DNA of 64,000 nt from Carettochelys insculpta (GCF_033958435.1 NC_134138.1:264221798-264285797); one strand, 5' to 3'; numbered from the stretch's first letter, positions 21,371 through 34,297 are shown. The notes: a model not told the origin generated them from the letters alone. A program made the numbers and translations.

Positions 21371-24306
21371 TATGCTTATTTTCAGATGACCGGCTAAAAG
21401 ATTTATTTCCTTGCAAGGAGTGAGGACTTCTTTAATATTTAAATCACCTTGTCAAGTGCTTGAAACTGTGGGACAGAATCTTGTGTTCTGCTTAACTACA
21501 ACATATTATTTTAGCCACATAGTTCCTCTTAAGAACCCCTTTGTTCATATCAGTAAAACTTGTTTTTCTCTACCAGTACATCTCTTGTTTTCATTTTAAA
21601 TCTACTATATGTTTTATTTACAGAATTTACCTCTTTGGTAAAGAACTCCTCCTACACAGTAAGAGCAAGAACTGCCAAATTCAGTATATACCTTCCTCTT
21701 ATCATAACCTGAAGCAACATAAAAGTTTGGTTGTGCCAGGAAAGTGGGATGCGCCTGGAATTGGATTGCTTCCCATAAAACCAAACAGAAAAAGAGACAA
21801 TCAGCACAGCAAGTCCAGTCCTCAAAATTGACATAACTGAGCAAATGGTGAAGGAGACTGAACCAAGATGAATGAATCAGAAGAATATGACCAACTTGGA
21901 ATAGGACTGCTTCTGAATGAACCTTACAGAAAAGAGACTAAATGGAGAAATTTGGAGTAGTGCTCTGTTTGGGCAGAGCTAATTCAATGCTTAAGGTTTG
22001 ACAGCTATAAGGAAACGTTATTGGAAACCAACATGACTATAGCCCCCTTTTGTTAAAATATAGTGCATGATAAGAGTTTATAGGGATGAAGAAACAAAAT
22101 GCACTTGATGGAATTCTCATTTAAAATTTACTGGAAATACCAAACAGATAATTTTAATAATTCCTTTATAAAGAAATCAAAAATAAAAATTAACCTAATA
22201 AAAAACCACTATTTTTCAAAAATACAATGATTTAAACAACACATGTACATTTTCCTTTTATTAAAAAAACAACCTTAATTGAATTAAGGACATGAGTAAT
22301 ATTAGGTAAATCTGCTAGTAAAATATACAGTAAAATGCTCTGATGTCTCATGTTAAGGGAATATTTGAGAATGGTACAGAAAAAGCCTATCATTCTGATT
22401 TTCAGGCATTAATAAGAATAACACTTGCATGTTTTATTTCTTAAGATTAAGCCTCCAATCTTTCAAGTTGCTATCACAGAGCCAAAGGTAGAAACCAAAT
22501 TCCATCTTCCTCTTACACATGCAGGTTTACAGTTAGCTTTAACAAATGACAATTCCTCTGAAGATTTTAGTACGCAACAGACCAACATCAACTTATAGCA
22601 ACTCAGAATCAGGCCCAATGTTGCCATTAAATAGAAATATTTCTAAAATCCAAATCTATATATGGCATGGGTTGAAAGCTCTGACAACATACAAAGAAAG
22701 AAAAGAGGTACTACAACAATGCATGCTTACAAAATTTACATAATCATATTGCTTAAAGAACATAATAATGAGAAAGGTTGTGGTACCCTTTCCAGGTTCA
22801 ACTATCAATAAAAGACTTTCAGCACATGCTGGTAGTAAAAATAAGAAAATGGTGATTATCTCACTTGTGGTGGCACTTCAGCACTTAAAATGTACACATT
22901 GCCCTGTATGTTGAGAAATAACAGTGATTCAGTATTTGCATCAGTCTCCAGAACTTTCAGCCATTTTAAATGATTCTAGGTGCCTAAAAATGCAAACAGA
23001 CAGCTTGTGGGATTTTCAAAAGCATTTTGATGCCTAACTCCAACAGGTCCCATGGGTTGTCGATAGACATATTTAGGAGTTTTAATACCATTTAAAGAGC
23101 TGGGAATAATAGGAACTGATGCCATGCGAGTGAGGCACCAAGACACTTTTCAAATTCCACTCAGAGCCCATGTGTATCTTTAGGTGCCTAGCTAGCTTTA
23201 AAAGTCAGACCCTGAGTGGGTACAAAGAAGCACAGGGCATGCAGCAAATACTGAGACAAAGCAACCTAGTTATTTAACTATACTGTGAAGAAACATAAGC
23301 AAATTCAACTGAGGCATCATACAGGCTAAGGTCAGAAAGGATCTAATTTGACCTCCCAGGCCACTACCAACCTGCCCGAAAGTCATTGAGAGAATGCATA
23401 CAGCACACCTGTATGGCATTTTGGAGCACAATTTTCTGATTGCTGTCATCCTTTAATACTAGTTCTTAAGGACCATTGGGCTAGGACTTTACCTAGTGCA
23501 AACCCTTGATTGAGAACCACCTGGCCAGTGAGATGAAGTTCCTGTATGAACGTAGTGATCTAGAGTAACAGGAGTCCATTGAAAAAAACATGCAGAAAAC
23601 CAACACGGTAGAGCTAGTTACACCATCACCCACCAAACACTTCAAGGGAAATTATTGGACTATGGCCTACTTTCAGGCTTCAACCTGAAATTACATAGGG
23701 GTTCTGCCAAGACTTGGAACTAGCAGATCAAAAGGCTATAAATAGTTATAAAATAATGCATTCCCTGAGAGGGGAGGATGTCAAAACAAATCAGCAATTT
23801 CTAAAGGAGCCATGCCTCCAAGCAGAGAAAGAATACATGATTTACACATTTTAAAGGAAGAAAGAGTCACCAAAACACTTCAGCCTATTGGTGTGCGGGA
23901 AGAAGAACAGATATGGGGTAAGCTAGATACAAGAATAGGTCGTTTTTATTGTTTTAAGATCTTTTTCTCTGAAGTGCTTTTGTTCCAAATAAAAAATGTG
24001 TTGGTTTAAGAAGGCTGTGTGGCGACTGTGTTAACCACTAGTCATTGCTCCCAGAGACAACAGAACTACAGCTACTAAACATAAGTCAGGCCTGTTGAGG
24101 TAATTATGATTGGCACCTGGGGAATGCAGCCCAATGCCTAGGTCGACACTGGAGAATTGCATGATGCTACCTTGAAAGAGAAGCAACAGTCCAAGGACTG
24201 AGGAGAAGAGAGAGAGTTTTAAAAGACCAGGTGAGGTCACAGGGGCAATTAGCCCCCCATTTGTAACAGGCTTGATTCACTTCTACATCATCACCTCAAC
24301 TCCTGC
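21371..24306. other. Intronic sequence, nothing recognised
   Basis: A 2.9-kb AT-rich stretch without a confident repeat or exon. A hAT-like end (TTGATTGAGAACCACC near 23507) is possible but isolated. Confidence 0.4.
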
Positions 24307-25345
24307 TAGGGATGTAACACTGTAACTGGTTAACCAGTTAACCAATAAGCTTGGTGCTGATTGGTTTCTGTTAAGGATTAAGCTCCCCCCAGGGTCTGGT
24401 TGTCCTGAACCCATGGAATCCTGGCTGCCACTGTGCCTGGGCTCTGCTGATGCCTGCAGCCAGCATCCTGGTGCATCTAGGCTACGTCTACACGTGCAGC
24501 CTTCATCAAAATAGGCTATTTCGATGAGTAACGTCTACACGTCCTCCAGGGCTGGAAACGTCGATGTTCAACTTCGACGTTGCGCAGCACCACATCGAAA
24601 TAGGCGCTGCGAGGGAACGTCTACATGCCAAAGTAGCACACATCAAAATAAGGGTGCCAGGCACAGCTGCAGACAGGGTCACAGGGCGGACTCAACAGCA
24701 AGCCGCTCCCTTAAAGGGCCCCTCCCAGACACAGTTGCACTAAACAACACAAGATACACAGAGCCCACAACTGGTTGAAGGCCCTGTGCCTGCAGCATGG
24801 ATCCCCAGCTGCCACAGCAGCAGCCAGAAGCCCTGGGCTAAGGGCTGCTGCCCACGGTGACCATAGAGGCCCGCAGGGGCTCGAGAGAGAGCGTCTCTCA
24901 ACCCCTCAGCTGATGGCCGCCATGGCGGACCCCGCTATTTCAAAGTTGCGGGACGCGCAATGACTACACGGTCCCTACTTCGACGTTCAACGTCGAAGTA
25001 GGGCGCTATCCCCATCTCCTGATGAGGATAGCGACTTCGACGTCTCGCCGCCTAACGTTGAAGTTAACTTCGAAATAGCGCCCGACGCGTGTAGCCGTGA
25101 CGGGCGCTATTTCGAAGTTAGTGCCGCTACTTCGAAGTAGCGTGCACGTGTAGACACGGCTCTAGAGTCCCAGATGTCTTCCCCATGCCTGGAGTCCTGA
25201 CAGTCAGGAGGAGTTGCAGCCAGGAGACCAGCAGCACAGCCCCACATAAAATGGGCACACGCCTAGTTCCCCAATTAAACGCTTCATCGTGTAGCCAGTA
25301 GAATTTTAATGGTTAAACAGTTATTATTTGTACACCGTGTGATGG
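24307..25345. mobile_element. Older TIR transposon interrupted by Harbinger-like copy B
   Basis: The left part begins TAGGGATGTAACACTGTAAC with TGGTTAACCAGTTAACC. Beyond copy B, the sequence AATGGTTAAACAGTTATTAT and TTGTACACC is the approximate inverse of the left part. Removing 24480-25161 would leave an element of roughly 360 bp. The right end is eroded and the superfamily uncertain; hAT is possible from the TAGGGATGT-type terminus. Confidence 0.5.
24480..25161 (-). mobile_element. Harbinger-like non-autonomous element, copy B (682 bp)
   Basis: This copy is inverted relative to A and C: it starts GGCTACGTCTACACGTGCAG and ends CGTGTAGACACGGCT. The flanking 3-bp duplication is CTA (24477-24479 and 25162-25164). 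It shares the TCGA-cored palindromes and GC-rich core with A and C. The ORF in the core is cut short by TGA (24961-24963), unlike in A and C, which argues against a conserved protein. It is nested in an older TIR element. Confidence 0.85.
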
Positions 25346-27672
25346 GCTAGATGCCCTGGGATGCCACTTCATGAGCTGAGATACCGTTGAGGACACCAGT
25401 TCTGCCAGTCTGGATGCCCTTTATCTGGTCTTACTGAGCCAAGCAATAAGGCTTCACCAGCAAAGAACACGGGCAGGGCCACACTGAGTTGCAGGAAGTG
25501 AGCTCAGCTCTGGGGAGACTCAGCTTAAGGGACTTGTTCCAGCACCCAGGTTCACACCCCCCTTGGGGTACAAACCCAAACTATATGAAATACACCTCCT
25601 CCCTCAATGCGGAGGAAGGTATGCATGCTTCATGCCCCCCCAGGTAGATATTACATACACTGGGTTATATTACAAACAAGGAGTAATTTTAGGAACTATA
25701 ACAACGTTCATTTCAGCGGCCAAAGAGGCAGCAAAGAGCACAAAGCAGATTACTAGGAAAATAGCACAAAGTACTCAAACTAAGCCAGGTCTGCCGATGG
25801 GTGGGGGGGGAGGGGAAGGAGACTGATGTCCTTGGACCCCTTTGAAGTGCTGCAGCAGTGCTGCTCTCGCTGCACACAGCTGGCGGGGTGCGGGGGAGGG
25901 TAGCACAGTGATCCAGGCAGCACTGAGATCTAACTGCCCTTGAACCCACCTCTCCCACTCTTGGCCCTGTTCCTTCCATGGTGCACAGAGCCAGGCCTCC
26001 TCCCACCAAAGGTGGCTCTCAGCACTGCTGAGCTAAGCCAGATTCACTAAACAAACACATAATAATTCCCTCACCCTAGATATTGTTTCATGTAGAGTCC
26101 TTCACAGGCCAGAGATGTCCTTCTAGACTCAGTCTAGCAATTCTTTCCCTTCTTTCAGTTACAGTCCCTTCGTTTCCAGATATTTTCAAGCACCTCTTTG
26201 CAGTGGGGAGGCAGAGGAGAAGCCAGTTGAAGACCACCATTGTTGCCTACCCTGCCTTATACAGAATTTCTATAAGATAGGAATCCTCTGTTCAGGTGAA
26301 GATCAGGTAGGCAGATCACCTGACTCTGCAGTACATCATCCATGAGTCAGCAGCCATGTGGAGCTTCCACAGGGAAGATGAGCCTATTCACAGCCTATTG
26401 TCCTTGTTGATAGGGCATCAGCCCTGTCTGGTTTTTCCATTGTAGTCCTTGAAGTGTCAGCAGCAGGAGTGACCCAAGGCAGGAAATGCATACAGACAGG
26501 TAATTATGTCTCACTTCAGGTACAAAGATGATACATGCATACAAATAGCATAATCACATTCAGTAAATCACAACCTTCCTAATGACACCTGATAGGAATT
26601 ATCTTGCTTAAAGCACATTTCAATTTCATATCATAAACACAGCTCATACAAAATATGGAATGCAATGTCACACACGTCATTTATACCTCTATTCCCCCCA
26701 CCCAGGTTTTTTTCATTCAACTCTTCTATTGTGTCATAACCTACATAATTTTCAGCACCTGACAAGCTGGCAGGCCAGCAGGGAGGAAACAAAGCTGGTG
26801 GGAGGATGGGGTAGCAGGCTGGGGGGAGGGGACCAGAGGCAGAGGACCGCCTTCCTTCTGGCAAGTTCCCTTGTTTGGGACCAGTCAGGTCACAAGGGTG
26901 GCAGATAGCTTCAGGCTCCTCCAGGAGATCAAACCTGATTCTGAGAGATTCCCAGTGAAACTGGGAGAGCTGGCAGCCCTCGTACTATTGGCCCATGTAA
27001 TATGCTGGTATGTGGATGCAGCCCACACTTTTAAATAGGTTGAGAACCATTGTCTAAGGGTCGTGGTTTTCCTCCCCTTAATTTAGTTTCTTAATAATTT
27101 GCTTCTCAACAACCTGAGAAGTAGACATGAAAGGAACAGAATATTGGAATAACGGCACTGCAGAGAGTTGTATTGGGCTCATTTTCAGCACTTCTTGAGT
27201 GTCCATCAAACTCAAGATGCAAAACTTTTATTGCCTGTGATAAAGTAAAAATTTCCTTAGCAGCTTACTTGAATCCAAATAAGTGACAAAATAATTATTA
27301 CTATAATAATGCCCAGATGGATGAAAATAGCCAAGGGCTCACTCTCCACTTAATAAACATATGTACTTCTCATTAGCACTCATCATACTTCAATCAGTGC
27401 ATGCATGGAAGAAAGAATGTTAACCTCTATGGGTCGTCAGTACCAGAAATCTTTATAAAACCTTGCCTGACTTAAGACCATATCTTCAAATGGAGACAAT
27501 CTGTACTGGCTGTTAGTTTTGGGGAGGGGGCGTGCAGGGTGATACCAGCTGCTTCAACAGATGTCACTGAGTATGCTCCATCTATGTGAATCCCCATGTG
27601 TTGCTCTGTTTTTAAATAAGTGAGAAATGAATAATCCTGAGTGTAATTGCAATGGCACATAGATCCTAGAAG
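25346..27672. other. Intronic sequence, mostly unrecognised
   Basis: No exon or RNA gene was recognised. A short relic near 27040 (AGGTTGAGAACCATTG) resembles a hAT end. A G-rich run lies near 25800-25818. Confidence 0.4.
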
Positions 27673-27674
27673 TA

Positions 27675-27980
27675 CAGGTTGAACCTCTCTCATTTGGCAC
27701 CCTTGGGGCCTGACCAGTCCTGAATGAGAGTATTTGCTGGGCCATGGGAGGTCAGTGTTTTTTAGCAGCATTATCAACACTTCCACTGCTTACTGGGCTC
27801 TAAGAGGTAAATTACAGCTAAATAACAGCACAGAACACTGAAAACCAGGGCTGGTGGCACTACACAAATTTTATGGGACCACAAGAAACTTGCCACAACC
27901 ATGATTAGTGGTCGTCTGGCTCATGTCTGATTACGGATGTTGCTGGATGAGAGAGTGATGGACTAGAAATGTTCAACCTG
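27675..27980. mobile_element. Tigger/mariner-like MITE (306 bp)
   Basis: Ends CAGGTTGAACCTCTCTCAT and the inverse of GAAATGTTCAACCTG are flanked by TA on both sides (27673-27674 and 27981-27982), as expected for Tc1/mariner-superfamily insertion. Subterminal TTTGGCACC and GTTGCTGGATGAGAG are consistent. A similar terminus occurs at 30276. There is no coding capacity. Confidence 0.75.
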
Positions 27981-27982
27981 TA

Positions 27983-29555
27983 CTGGCTGAAATTACTCAA
28001 CTGCTTTTTCTTTTTAATACACCATCTTCACTTGCACTTCTTGTTGGTGATATCGCAGACTTGGTCTTTCGGGAGGGTAGGAATGAGAATCGGGAAGCAA
28101 CTTGATGAGTAAACGTATGGAAGATGGTTCTAACCATAGAAGAAAGCAGAGACCCTTGAGAGAGTGGCAGATAAAGGAGTTGTAGACCCTTGGTTCATTG
28201 CCAGAGTAGTGGAAACATTAAAGAAAACTAGGTAAGAAGTGTACACTAGGGCTTCATAATCTAGAACCTTAAAGGTATGAACAAGAAGCATAAGCTTGTA
28301 TAGCTTCATGAGCTGCCAGAGATGATATTCACAGTAACAGGTAGGGGAACATGGACAAAAATGATGAAGAAAAGGTGGTTTTGGGTGGCCTGGAAAGAAG
28401 TGAGGATAGGAGGAAATGCCCCTTCAATGCAGGATTCAGAGAGTGGATAAGTATCTAGTCCAACATAGTCATTGTTTTTAGAAAGTGATCAATGCAGAAT
28501 TTGCAACTTAAAAACCAGTAAACACAGTGTTTTAGATACAAATGCAGTTACTTTCTGGACAAAGTGTAATATTCAAAACAGGACAGGATAGAAGGGCGAG
28601 TAGCAATGATATCATCAAATTAGCTTATTGACTGCACATAAAACCTTCCCAAACTTTAATCAAGAATCAGTGAGAACCTCCTATTCTTCTCTGCAACATA
28701 CGATTCTATTAAGATTCTACTGCATTGGGATTAAACTAGCATGTTAAACAATACAGCAGATCTTACCCAGCTTTAAAAATAATAGTTTTACTATTCATGC
28801 AATGACCATTTTCATTGCTCAAAAGTTTTTTACGTAAATGTCCAATTCAATTCAATGAAATGTTTCACTTATGGAAGCCAACATAACTCTAAAGGTAAAA
28901 AAAATCCTTTTGATTTTCCATGCATGAAGACAACTGGCACCTCCCCATCTAAGGGGACATCAGCTAATGGGGACTCATGTGCCTTTCCCATATGACCTCC
29001 ACAAGTGACTCCTCCCCACCATGCCCCCCCCAGCCCAAGGCCCCAGTGGTCTCCCCATCCCCTTCCTACCCCACATTCTCTGTGGGTAGCTCTGTCCTCT
29101 CTGCACTGGCTCCTCTCAAAATGTACCTGCCTGGGAGAACCCCTGGCTGAGGGGACAGTGGGCTGCCTCCCACCTAGCCTTGGCTTGCAGACAGTAGCTG
29201 AGTGAGTCAGAGGAATGTGGGGGCTCCAGCTTGCTCAGCCAATATCCCCAGAAGCTCAGTCTGGGCGGGTTGCAGCCTATTGCTGCTACACCCAAGTGTT
29301 CTCCACGTCAGCTGGGGTGCTGCACTGAAGTGAGCAAAAACCTCCTGGAAGGGACTCTGGCTTCACCTTTCCTCTTCCCTTCGACCCTCCTCCTTCCTCT
29401 CCCTGCCTGGGTCAGCTGCTGAAAGTTCACATAATCTTGTGAGGGAAGGGCTTTTCTGCCCTTTTGTCCATCCTTCGAGTCACCAACCCATGGAATTCAT
29501 CAGCAATATTTTAGCCGAGGCTGGATTCCTTTAGTTACATTTCATACAGAATCTA
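27983..29555. other. Intronic sequence; C/T-rich toward the right
   Basis: Nothing was recognised. Positions 29000-29110 and 29360-29410 are pyrimidine-rich, giving spurious proline/leucine ORFs. Confidence 0.4.
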
Positions 29556-29559
29556 CATT

Positions 29560-29745
29560 TAGTGAAAATGGGATGCTGTAGTGCAGATGATCCAGTAGAT
29601 TGGTGTGGAAGTAGTCTACAGAAACTAATCCACTCTGCACTGGATGGGGAAAGATGGAAAGGAATAGTAAGAGGCATCGGACACCAACGGGAGCTGAGCC
29701 CACGGTTATCAATGATAATGATGCATGCTGTAGTCTTTGTGTACC
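29560..29745 (+). pseudogene. LINE ORF2 C-terminal remnant
   Basis: In a broken plus frame the sequence gives LIHSALDGERWKGIVRG, followed out of frame by a (A)SDTNG block. This matches 32475-32615 and the usual C-terminal DRERWK..I tail of some non-LTR ORF2 proteins. Only this tail is preserved. Confidence 0.55.
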
Positions 29746-30275
29746 CAGAACATCCACTAATGTCAAACTTAGCAGCTGTGTGCATGAAGAACACAGGAGT
29801 GACTATAGAGTATAGGGGAACTGCAGAAATTTATGGAAGGTTATCAACAAACAGTAAACGAGCTATAGCAGCTTTAGCATAATTTTCATCTGAACCATTT
29901 ACCGCTTTGAAAAACACAAGAGGGATAGATTACATGTCAGATCATTTTATCTATACTATAATCTTCACTTTCCAACTGTTTATAAGACAGAAAAGCATCT
30001 GCTGTCCAAAATGTTCTCTGAAGTCATACTTAACTTTAATCTTTAGTGCAGATCTGTCACATCTACTTGAGGTTTTAATGATCAATTATGGAAGGAATAT
30101 GCTCCGGTTGCCTTGCTTGTATCTATTCTAAAGGTGCTGGCATAGGGAAGACACCACTTCAGGTTAGATCTGGTGTGACAGAACGAAGGAGGCGGCATCA
30201 TACCAGAAGTAAAAGGCAAATGCTGAATTTAATTCCCATTTTCTTTAAAACAGTTTTTAATAGCATTATTCATTC
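29746..30275. other. Intronic sequence, nothing recognised
   Basis: No recognised features. Confidence 0.4.
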
Positions 30276-30800
30276 TGTTCAACCTCCCTCATCTGGCACC
30301 CTCTTGTCCGGCAACATACCTTGTCCAGCAGGGCAATGGATGTTGTTGGATCAGAGAGCAACCGAGCTGGCAGCCCCATGGCTGGGACCTGGCTGGGGTG
30401 TGGAACCCTGCCAGCAGCCCCAGCCACAGAAACCATTGCTGGGGGGTGAGGGACACTGGCAGTCCCACGGCTGGGATCCAGCGGGGGCTTGGAGCCCTGC
30501 CAGCAGTCCCAGTCACAGGAACCCTGGCCACCCTGCAGCTAGGAGCCTGCTGGGGCATGAAGCCCTGCCAGCAATGCCAGCTCTGAGAACCCTGGCCACG
30601 GGAGCCTGCTGGGGCACAAAGCCCTGCCAGCAACCCCAGTTGTGGGAACCTAGCCGGGGCAGGGAACGCTGGCAGCCCCATGGCTGGGAGCCGCCTGGGG
30701 GTCAGCACCTCAGCTGGCTCCCAGCAACTAGGACCCCTGCCAGGTGGGTGATGGGGAGAGAAAGGGGAAGTCTGGCAACCCTGGAGGAGAGCCCTGCAGG
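30276..30800. repeat. Tigger-like end followed by GC-rich degenerate tandem repeat
   Basis: It starts GTTCAACCTCCCTCATCTGG, related to the ends of 27675-27980, and shortly after has GTTGGATCAGAGAGCAACC. From about 30365 to 30730 there is a degenerate tandem array of motifs such as AGCCCTGCCAGCA and CATGGCTGGGA, repeated every ~60-70 bases with variation. The long plus and minus ORFs here (up to 272 codons) result from this composition, not from a gene. Confidence 0.6.
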
Positions 30801-31049
30801 AATGCCCCCAAACCCCCAGTATGTGCTCCTCAAGCAAAAACTTGAAGAATTGGATCTCAGAATGAACAAAATGAAACTGGATTTTCTTTCTGTGAATAAT
30901 AAGTAACCCCCACTGATTTCCATGGGAGCTTCTTTTATTCTGAGGTGGAAGAACATAGTCTGGAATGAAAGGCTTTATTGAGAATCACTATTAGCCGCAT
31001 GCACCCTCTTAGCTCTTTTCCTAGAGACCTGTTGGTACATTTTCTTCAT

Positions 31050-31200
31050 TACAGTCACAGAGTGGTAGCCATGTCAGTCTGTATCTTCACAAAACAAAAA
31101 GCAGCCTTGTAGCTCTTTAAAGACCAACAAAAGGATTCTTACACCAGCTCCACCATTTTGTTAGTCGTTAAAGTGCTAAAAGACTGCTTGTTTGTTTTCT
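31050..31200. mobile_element. Head-to-head pair of retroposon tail modules
   Basis: Left part (31060-31135): minus-oriented module, GTAGCCATGTCAGTCTGTAT and AAAGCAGCCTTGTAGCTCTT. Right part (31155-31200): the same module in plus, TTTTGTTAGTCGTTAAAGTG and AGACTGCTTGTTTG. The outer ends are therefore inverted copies of one another. Confidence 0.65.
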
Positions 31201-32474
31201 TCAGTATGTGCAAGTTCCACATTAATGACCTCAAAGTTTAAGCAAGTCTGGATCCCCAGAGGCCACTGTCCAGCTCTAACTTAGTAAAAATGCGGTCTGA
31301 AAAATTATAACTCTTTGGAGGATTTTAAGGCCTTTGTCATGAAATGCCAGCTCCCTCTGGCTCAATACAGAATGCTGCTATCAGACACAGTGGCTCCAAG
31401 GTCTTCAAAGCTTTACAGGTCCCATGCTCAGTTTATTTTAATTGATTTCTATTTTTATTAGGCCTCCTACAAACAGCTTTGTAAAGAACTCATTCATTTT
31501 CATTTTTAAAATGTAACTTATTGGACAGCAGCAGATAGCAAGTCATTTTGCCTTAGGAAAGCAATATGTTAATTCACTTTCATATATCAAGTTATCTTAT
31601 CCTAGGCACTGTAATATAGGAACATGTCTGCTTACATCGAAGAAACACTATTTGTGGTCACTATTAATCTAAAAGAAATACCCATAATTAAATAAAATAA
31701 AACCCTGGAAATGGGTGAAGGGTAAATGAATTAAAAATCACAAAATCATCATTTTCCTCCTAGGAAATAAAATAATCCACTCCCTTGAGACTGCTGTGCC
31801 ATTCAGTTCCAGCACAACAGCAGAGCCCATATTGTATTGCATTGTAATGTATTGCCCAGTGCATTGTAATGGTAATCTGAATTCCTCTGCCTGCAGCCGG
31901 GTAACTCATTTAAGCCTCTTAGTGGTGAGAAAAAACAGACCAGAGTGAAATTCTTTGGTTCATGGAACAGGCTGTTGGTTAACCTGGATTCTTTCTCCTG
32001 GCCTCAAACCAGAAGTTTCTTCCATTATCAGAATATTTTCTTTAAATTTGGTGGCTGCCTTGTTGCACCCAAACTTGGAGATTTAAAAGCAAAATAACAG
32101 CTCGATGACTGCAGGACTATGGACACTTCACACTAGGAATAGAGGCTGAACATGAGGATTTTACATTAATTTAAACATGCTGTAGGATTTGAATAGAGAA
32201 CAAAACAGCACAATGGAGACAGTGAAGATGTGCTTGGTCCTATGATTCAGTTCACCGCGCCCATGGGAAATCTCACGGAAGAAGGAACAGCAGTGCCTTT
32301 AGACTTTGCTCCATTTTTTGCTGCCCACACCAGCCCCCAGAACAGATAGTGAAAGGGGTCTTTCCCACCCAGGGTGTATGGTTTCAGAGGGATCACAACT
32401 GGAAAAGGGACATCTATACAAAGGTCACACCAGTGCAAAAGGTTCCTGCCACCTCTGCAGCTCCATTGGAACCT
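31201..32474. other. Intronic sequence, nothing recognised
   Basis: AT-rich sequence; no exon, repeat end or RNA gene recognised. Confidence 0.4.
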
Positions 32475-32615
32475 TGACCCTACAGAGAATGGGTAGATGA
32501 TATAGTAGATAGATGCAACTCCACACTGGACAGGGAAAGATGGAAGGAAATAGAGAGAGAGGCCTCGGACACCAACGGGTGCTGAGCTCATGGTTATTGA
32601 TGACGATGCCAGGGA
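32475..32615 (+). pseudogene. LINE ORF2 C-terminal remnant
   Basis: The frame from about 32488 reads WVDDIVDRCNSTLDRERWKE followed by IEREASDTNGC and a stop. This is the tail of a non-LTR ORF2 and is homologous to 29560-29745. Confidence 0.6.
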
Positions 32616-33149
32616 TTTCATAGTCTGTAGCCCTTCCTATGCTCTGCTAACTCCAGTGTAGATTGCCCCAAGGGGTTCAAGGCAGACAATGTACATTCCC
32701 ATTCTGCACCCCACACACTCACAATGCCTCTGTAGTCAGGAGGAATAAGGTCATCTGAAGCCCATTCTATGCAGCTAAAACCCTTCCACCACATGTCGTC
32801 ATCCCCATACATTACATTAGAGGGGTGGCAGACCCCACCATGATCTTCTGCTGGCCTGCTCTTAACAGGTGCCTCAGATCCCTGCTCAAAGAGACTAACT
32901 GGTTCTTGTTAACTCACTGTGACAACTGGGGCTTTTTAACTTTGGAACGGAGGTGGGAGTGCCCCCTGGAGCAGAGGTGCCTGGGTGCTTGCATAGGGAG
33001 CTGTCTGAAAAGTAATTCTGAGGAAGAGCCCACCTTAGGAAGAAGGCTCAGCGTTGGATTTATATTTGGAGGCTATTAGTTGAGTTACCAGTGAACCCAG
33101 GTGACATCTCATCCCTACTGAAGTCAAAGCAAGCACTGTCCAAAGAAGA
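32616..33149. other. Intronic sequence, nothing recognised
   Basis: No recognised features. Confidence 0.4.
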
Positions 33150-33290
33150 AAAGATGGCCCAGTTGTTAAGATGATAATCTAAGACTTGAAAGATGTGAGT
33201 TCAATTCCCTCTTTCACCACAGACTTCCTGTCTGATATCAGGGATGTCTCTTCATGCCTCAGCACTTCCCTATCTCACCAGAGCAGTGTG
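33150..33290 (+). mobile_element. MIR-like (CORE-type) SINE
   Basis: A tRNA-like head CCCAGTTGTTAAGATGATAA is followed by a B box GAGTTCAATTCCC (33197-33209). Then TTTCACCACAGACTTCCTG and TTCATGCCTCAGCACTTCCC correspond to the CTGTGTGACC and GTGCCTCAGTTTCC blocks of MIR. It is decayed but in the right order. Confidence 0.65.
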
Positions 33291-33921
33291 AAGGGAGGAC
33301 ACAAGTCCCAAGGATAGGCTCCAACAGGGGTAGGATTTCTCCCACTGTGTGCAGCTTCACTTTGGGGCAGAGAGGGAACTCCAGCAGACAAATACATTTC
33401 ATAGGTGTGTGTATGTGCCCATACAGTCCAAAGCTGAAGAATCACTTTTTCCTTTGACGCATATCAAGAGAGAATGAAAAGATTCACTCTGCAAGTGTAA
33501 GTGCACTTCTAAAAATCAATGAAAGAGAATTTTCTCTATTATTAAATTAGTCTGGGGAAAAGGAAACTTATCCTAAGAAAAGCAACAAAGGAATTTCATT
33601 TGAAGCTACCTTATCATTGTAATGCTCTTCAAAGCACTCAAAACTAAGCAACATCCATTTCATTTCTTTACATTCTTTATTCTTTAAGGCTATTATAAGT
33701 GAAAACAATTGTTGAGTAGTAAATGTCAGTGGTATTCTTTCCTCTACCAGCCTAAAAAGTCCAGCATTTTATCTAGTGTGATATAAAGTCATTTTGGATA
33801 CAAATCACATTTGTCAGTTGTCACCACACATACCAAATTCAGCCAAACTTTACTTATGTCTGTAGGTCCAGGGAAGGCAGAATTTGATTCCTAATAATTA
33901 AACAGCTGCTTTTCCAGTCTC
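33291..33921. other. Intronic sequence, nothing recognised
   Basis: No recognised features. Confidence 0.4.
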
Positions 33922-33924
33922 CAT

Positions 33925-34297
33925 GGGCTTGTCTACACTTGTCCCCAACTTCGAAGAGGCCAGGGTAATCAGGGAGATGGGAAATTATTAATGAAGTGTT
34001 GTGGTGAATACACAGCACTTCATTAGGGTAATTCTGCCCCCGTGGCAAATTCATAGTGTCAAACTTCAAAGTGCCAGCATGTGTGTAACCTTTACAAAAT
34101 TCTGAGGAGTAAAGGCACTTCAAAGTGTCCACAGCTACACGCATGCTGGTGCTTCAAAGTTTGACACTTGGAAGTTGCTGTGCGGGAGAATTAGCCTAAT
34201 GAACTGCTGCATATTCACCACAGCACTTCATTAGTAATTGCCCTTCGCCCTGATTAACATGCTCCCTTCGAAGTTGGGGGCAAGTATAGACCCAGCC
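33925..34297. mobile_element. Foldback MITE of GTCTACAC type (about 373 bp)
   Basis: Ends GGGCTTGTCTACACTTG and the inverse of GTATAGACCCAGCC match the element at 2360-2626. Flanks CATG and TATG agree at three of four bases. Arms CCCCAACTTCGAAG and CTTCGAAGTTGGGG pair. The centre holds further inverted blocks (GTGTCAAACTTCAAAGTGCC against GGTGCTTCAAAGTTTGACAC) around 34060-34165, making it longer than its relative. Confidence 0.75.

Noticed and set aside
30088..30906. 272-codon plus-strand ORF and 182-codon minus ORF
   Set aside because: Both arise from the GC-rich tandem array, show only repetitive Pro/Gly/Trp motifs, and have no splice or start context.
33150..33290. Functional tRNA gene
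   Set aside because: Only the MIR-like head is tRNA-related; the stems are not paired.
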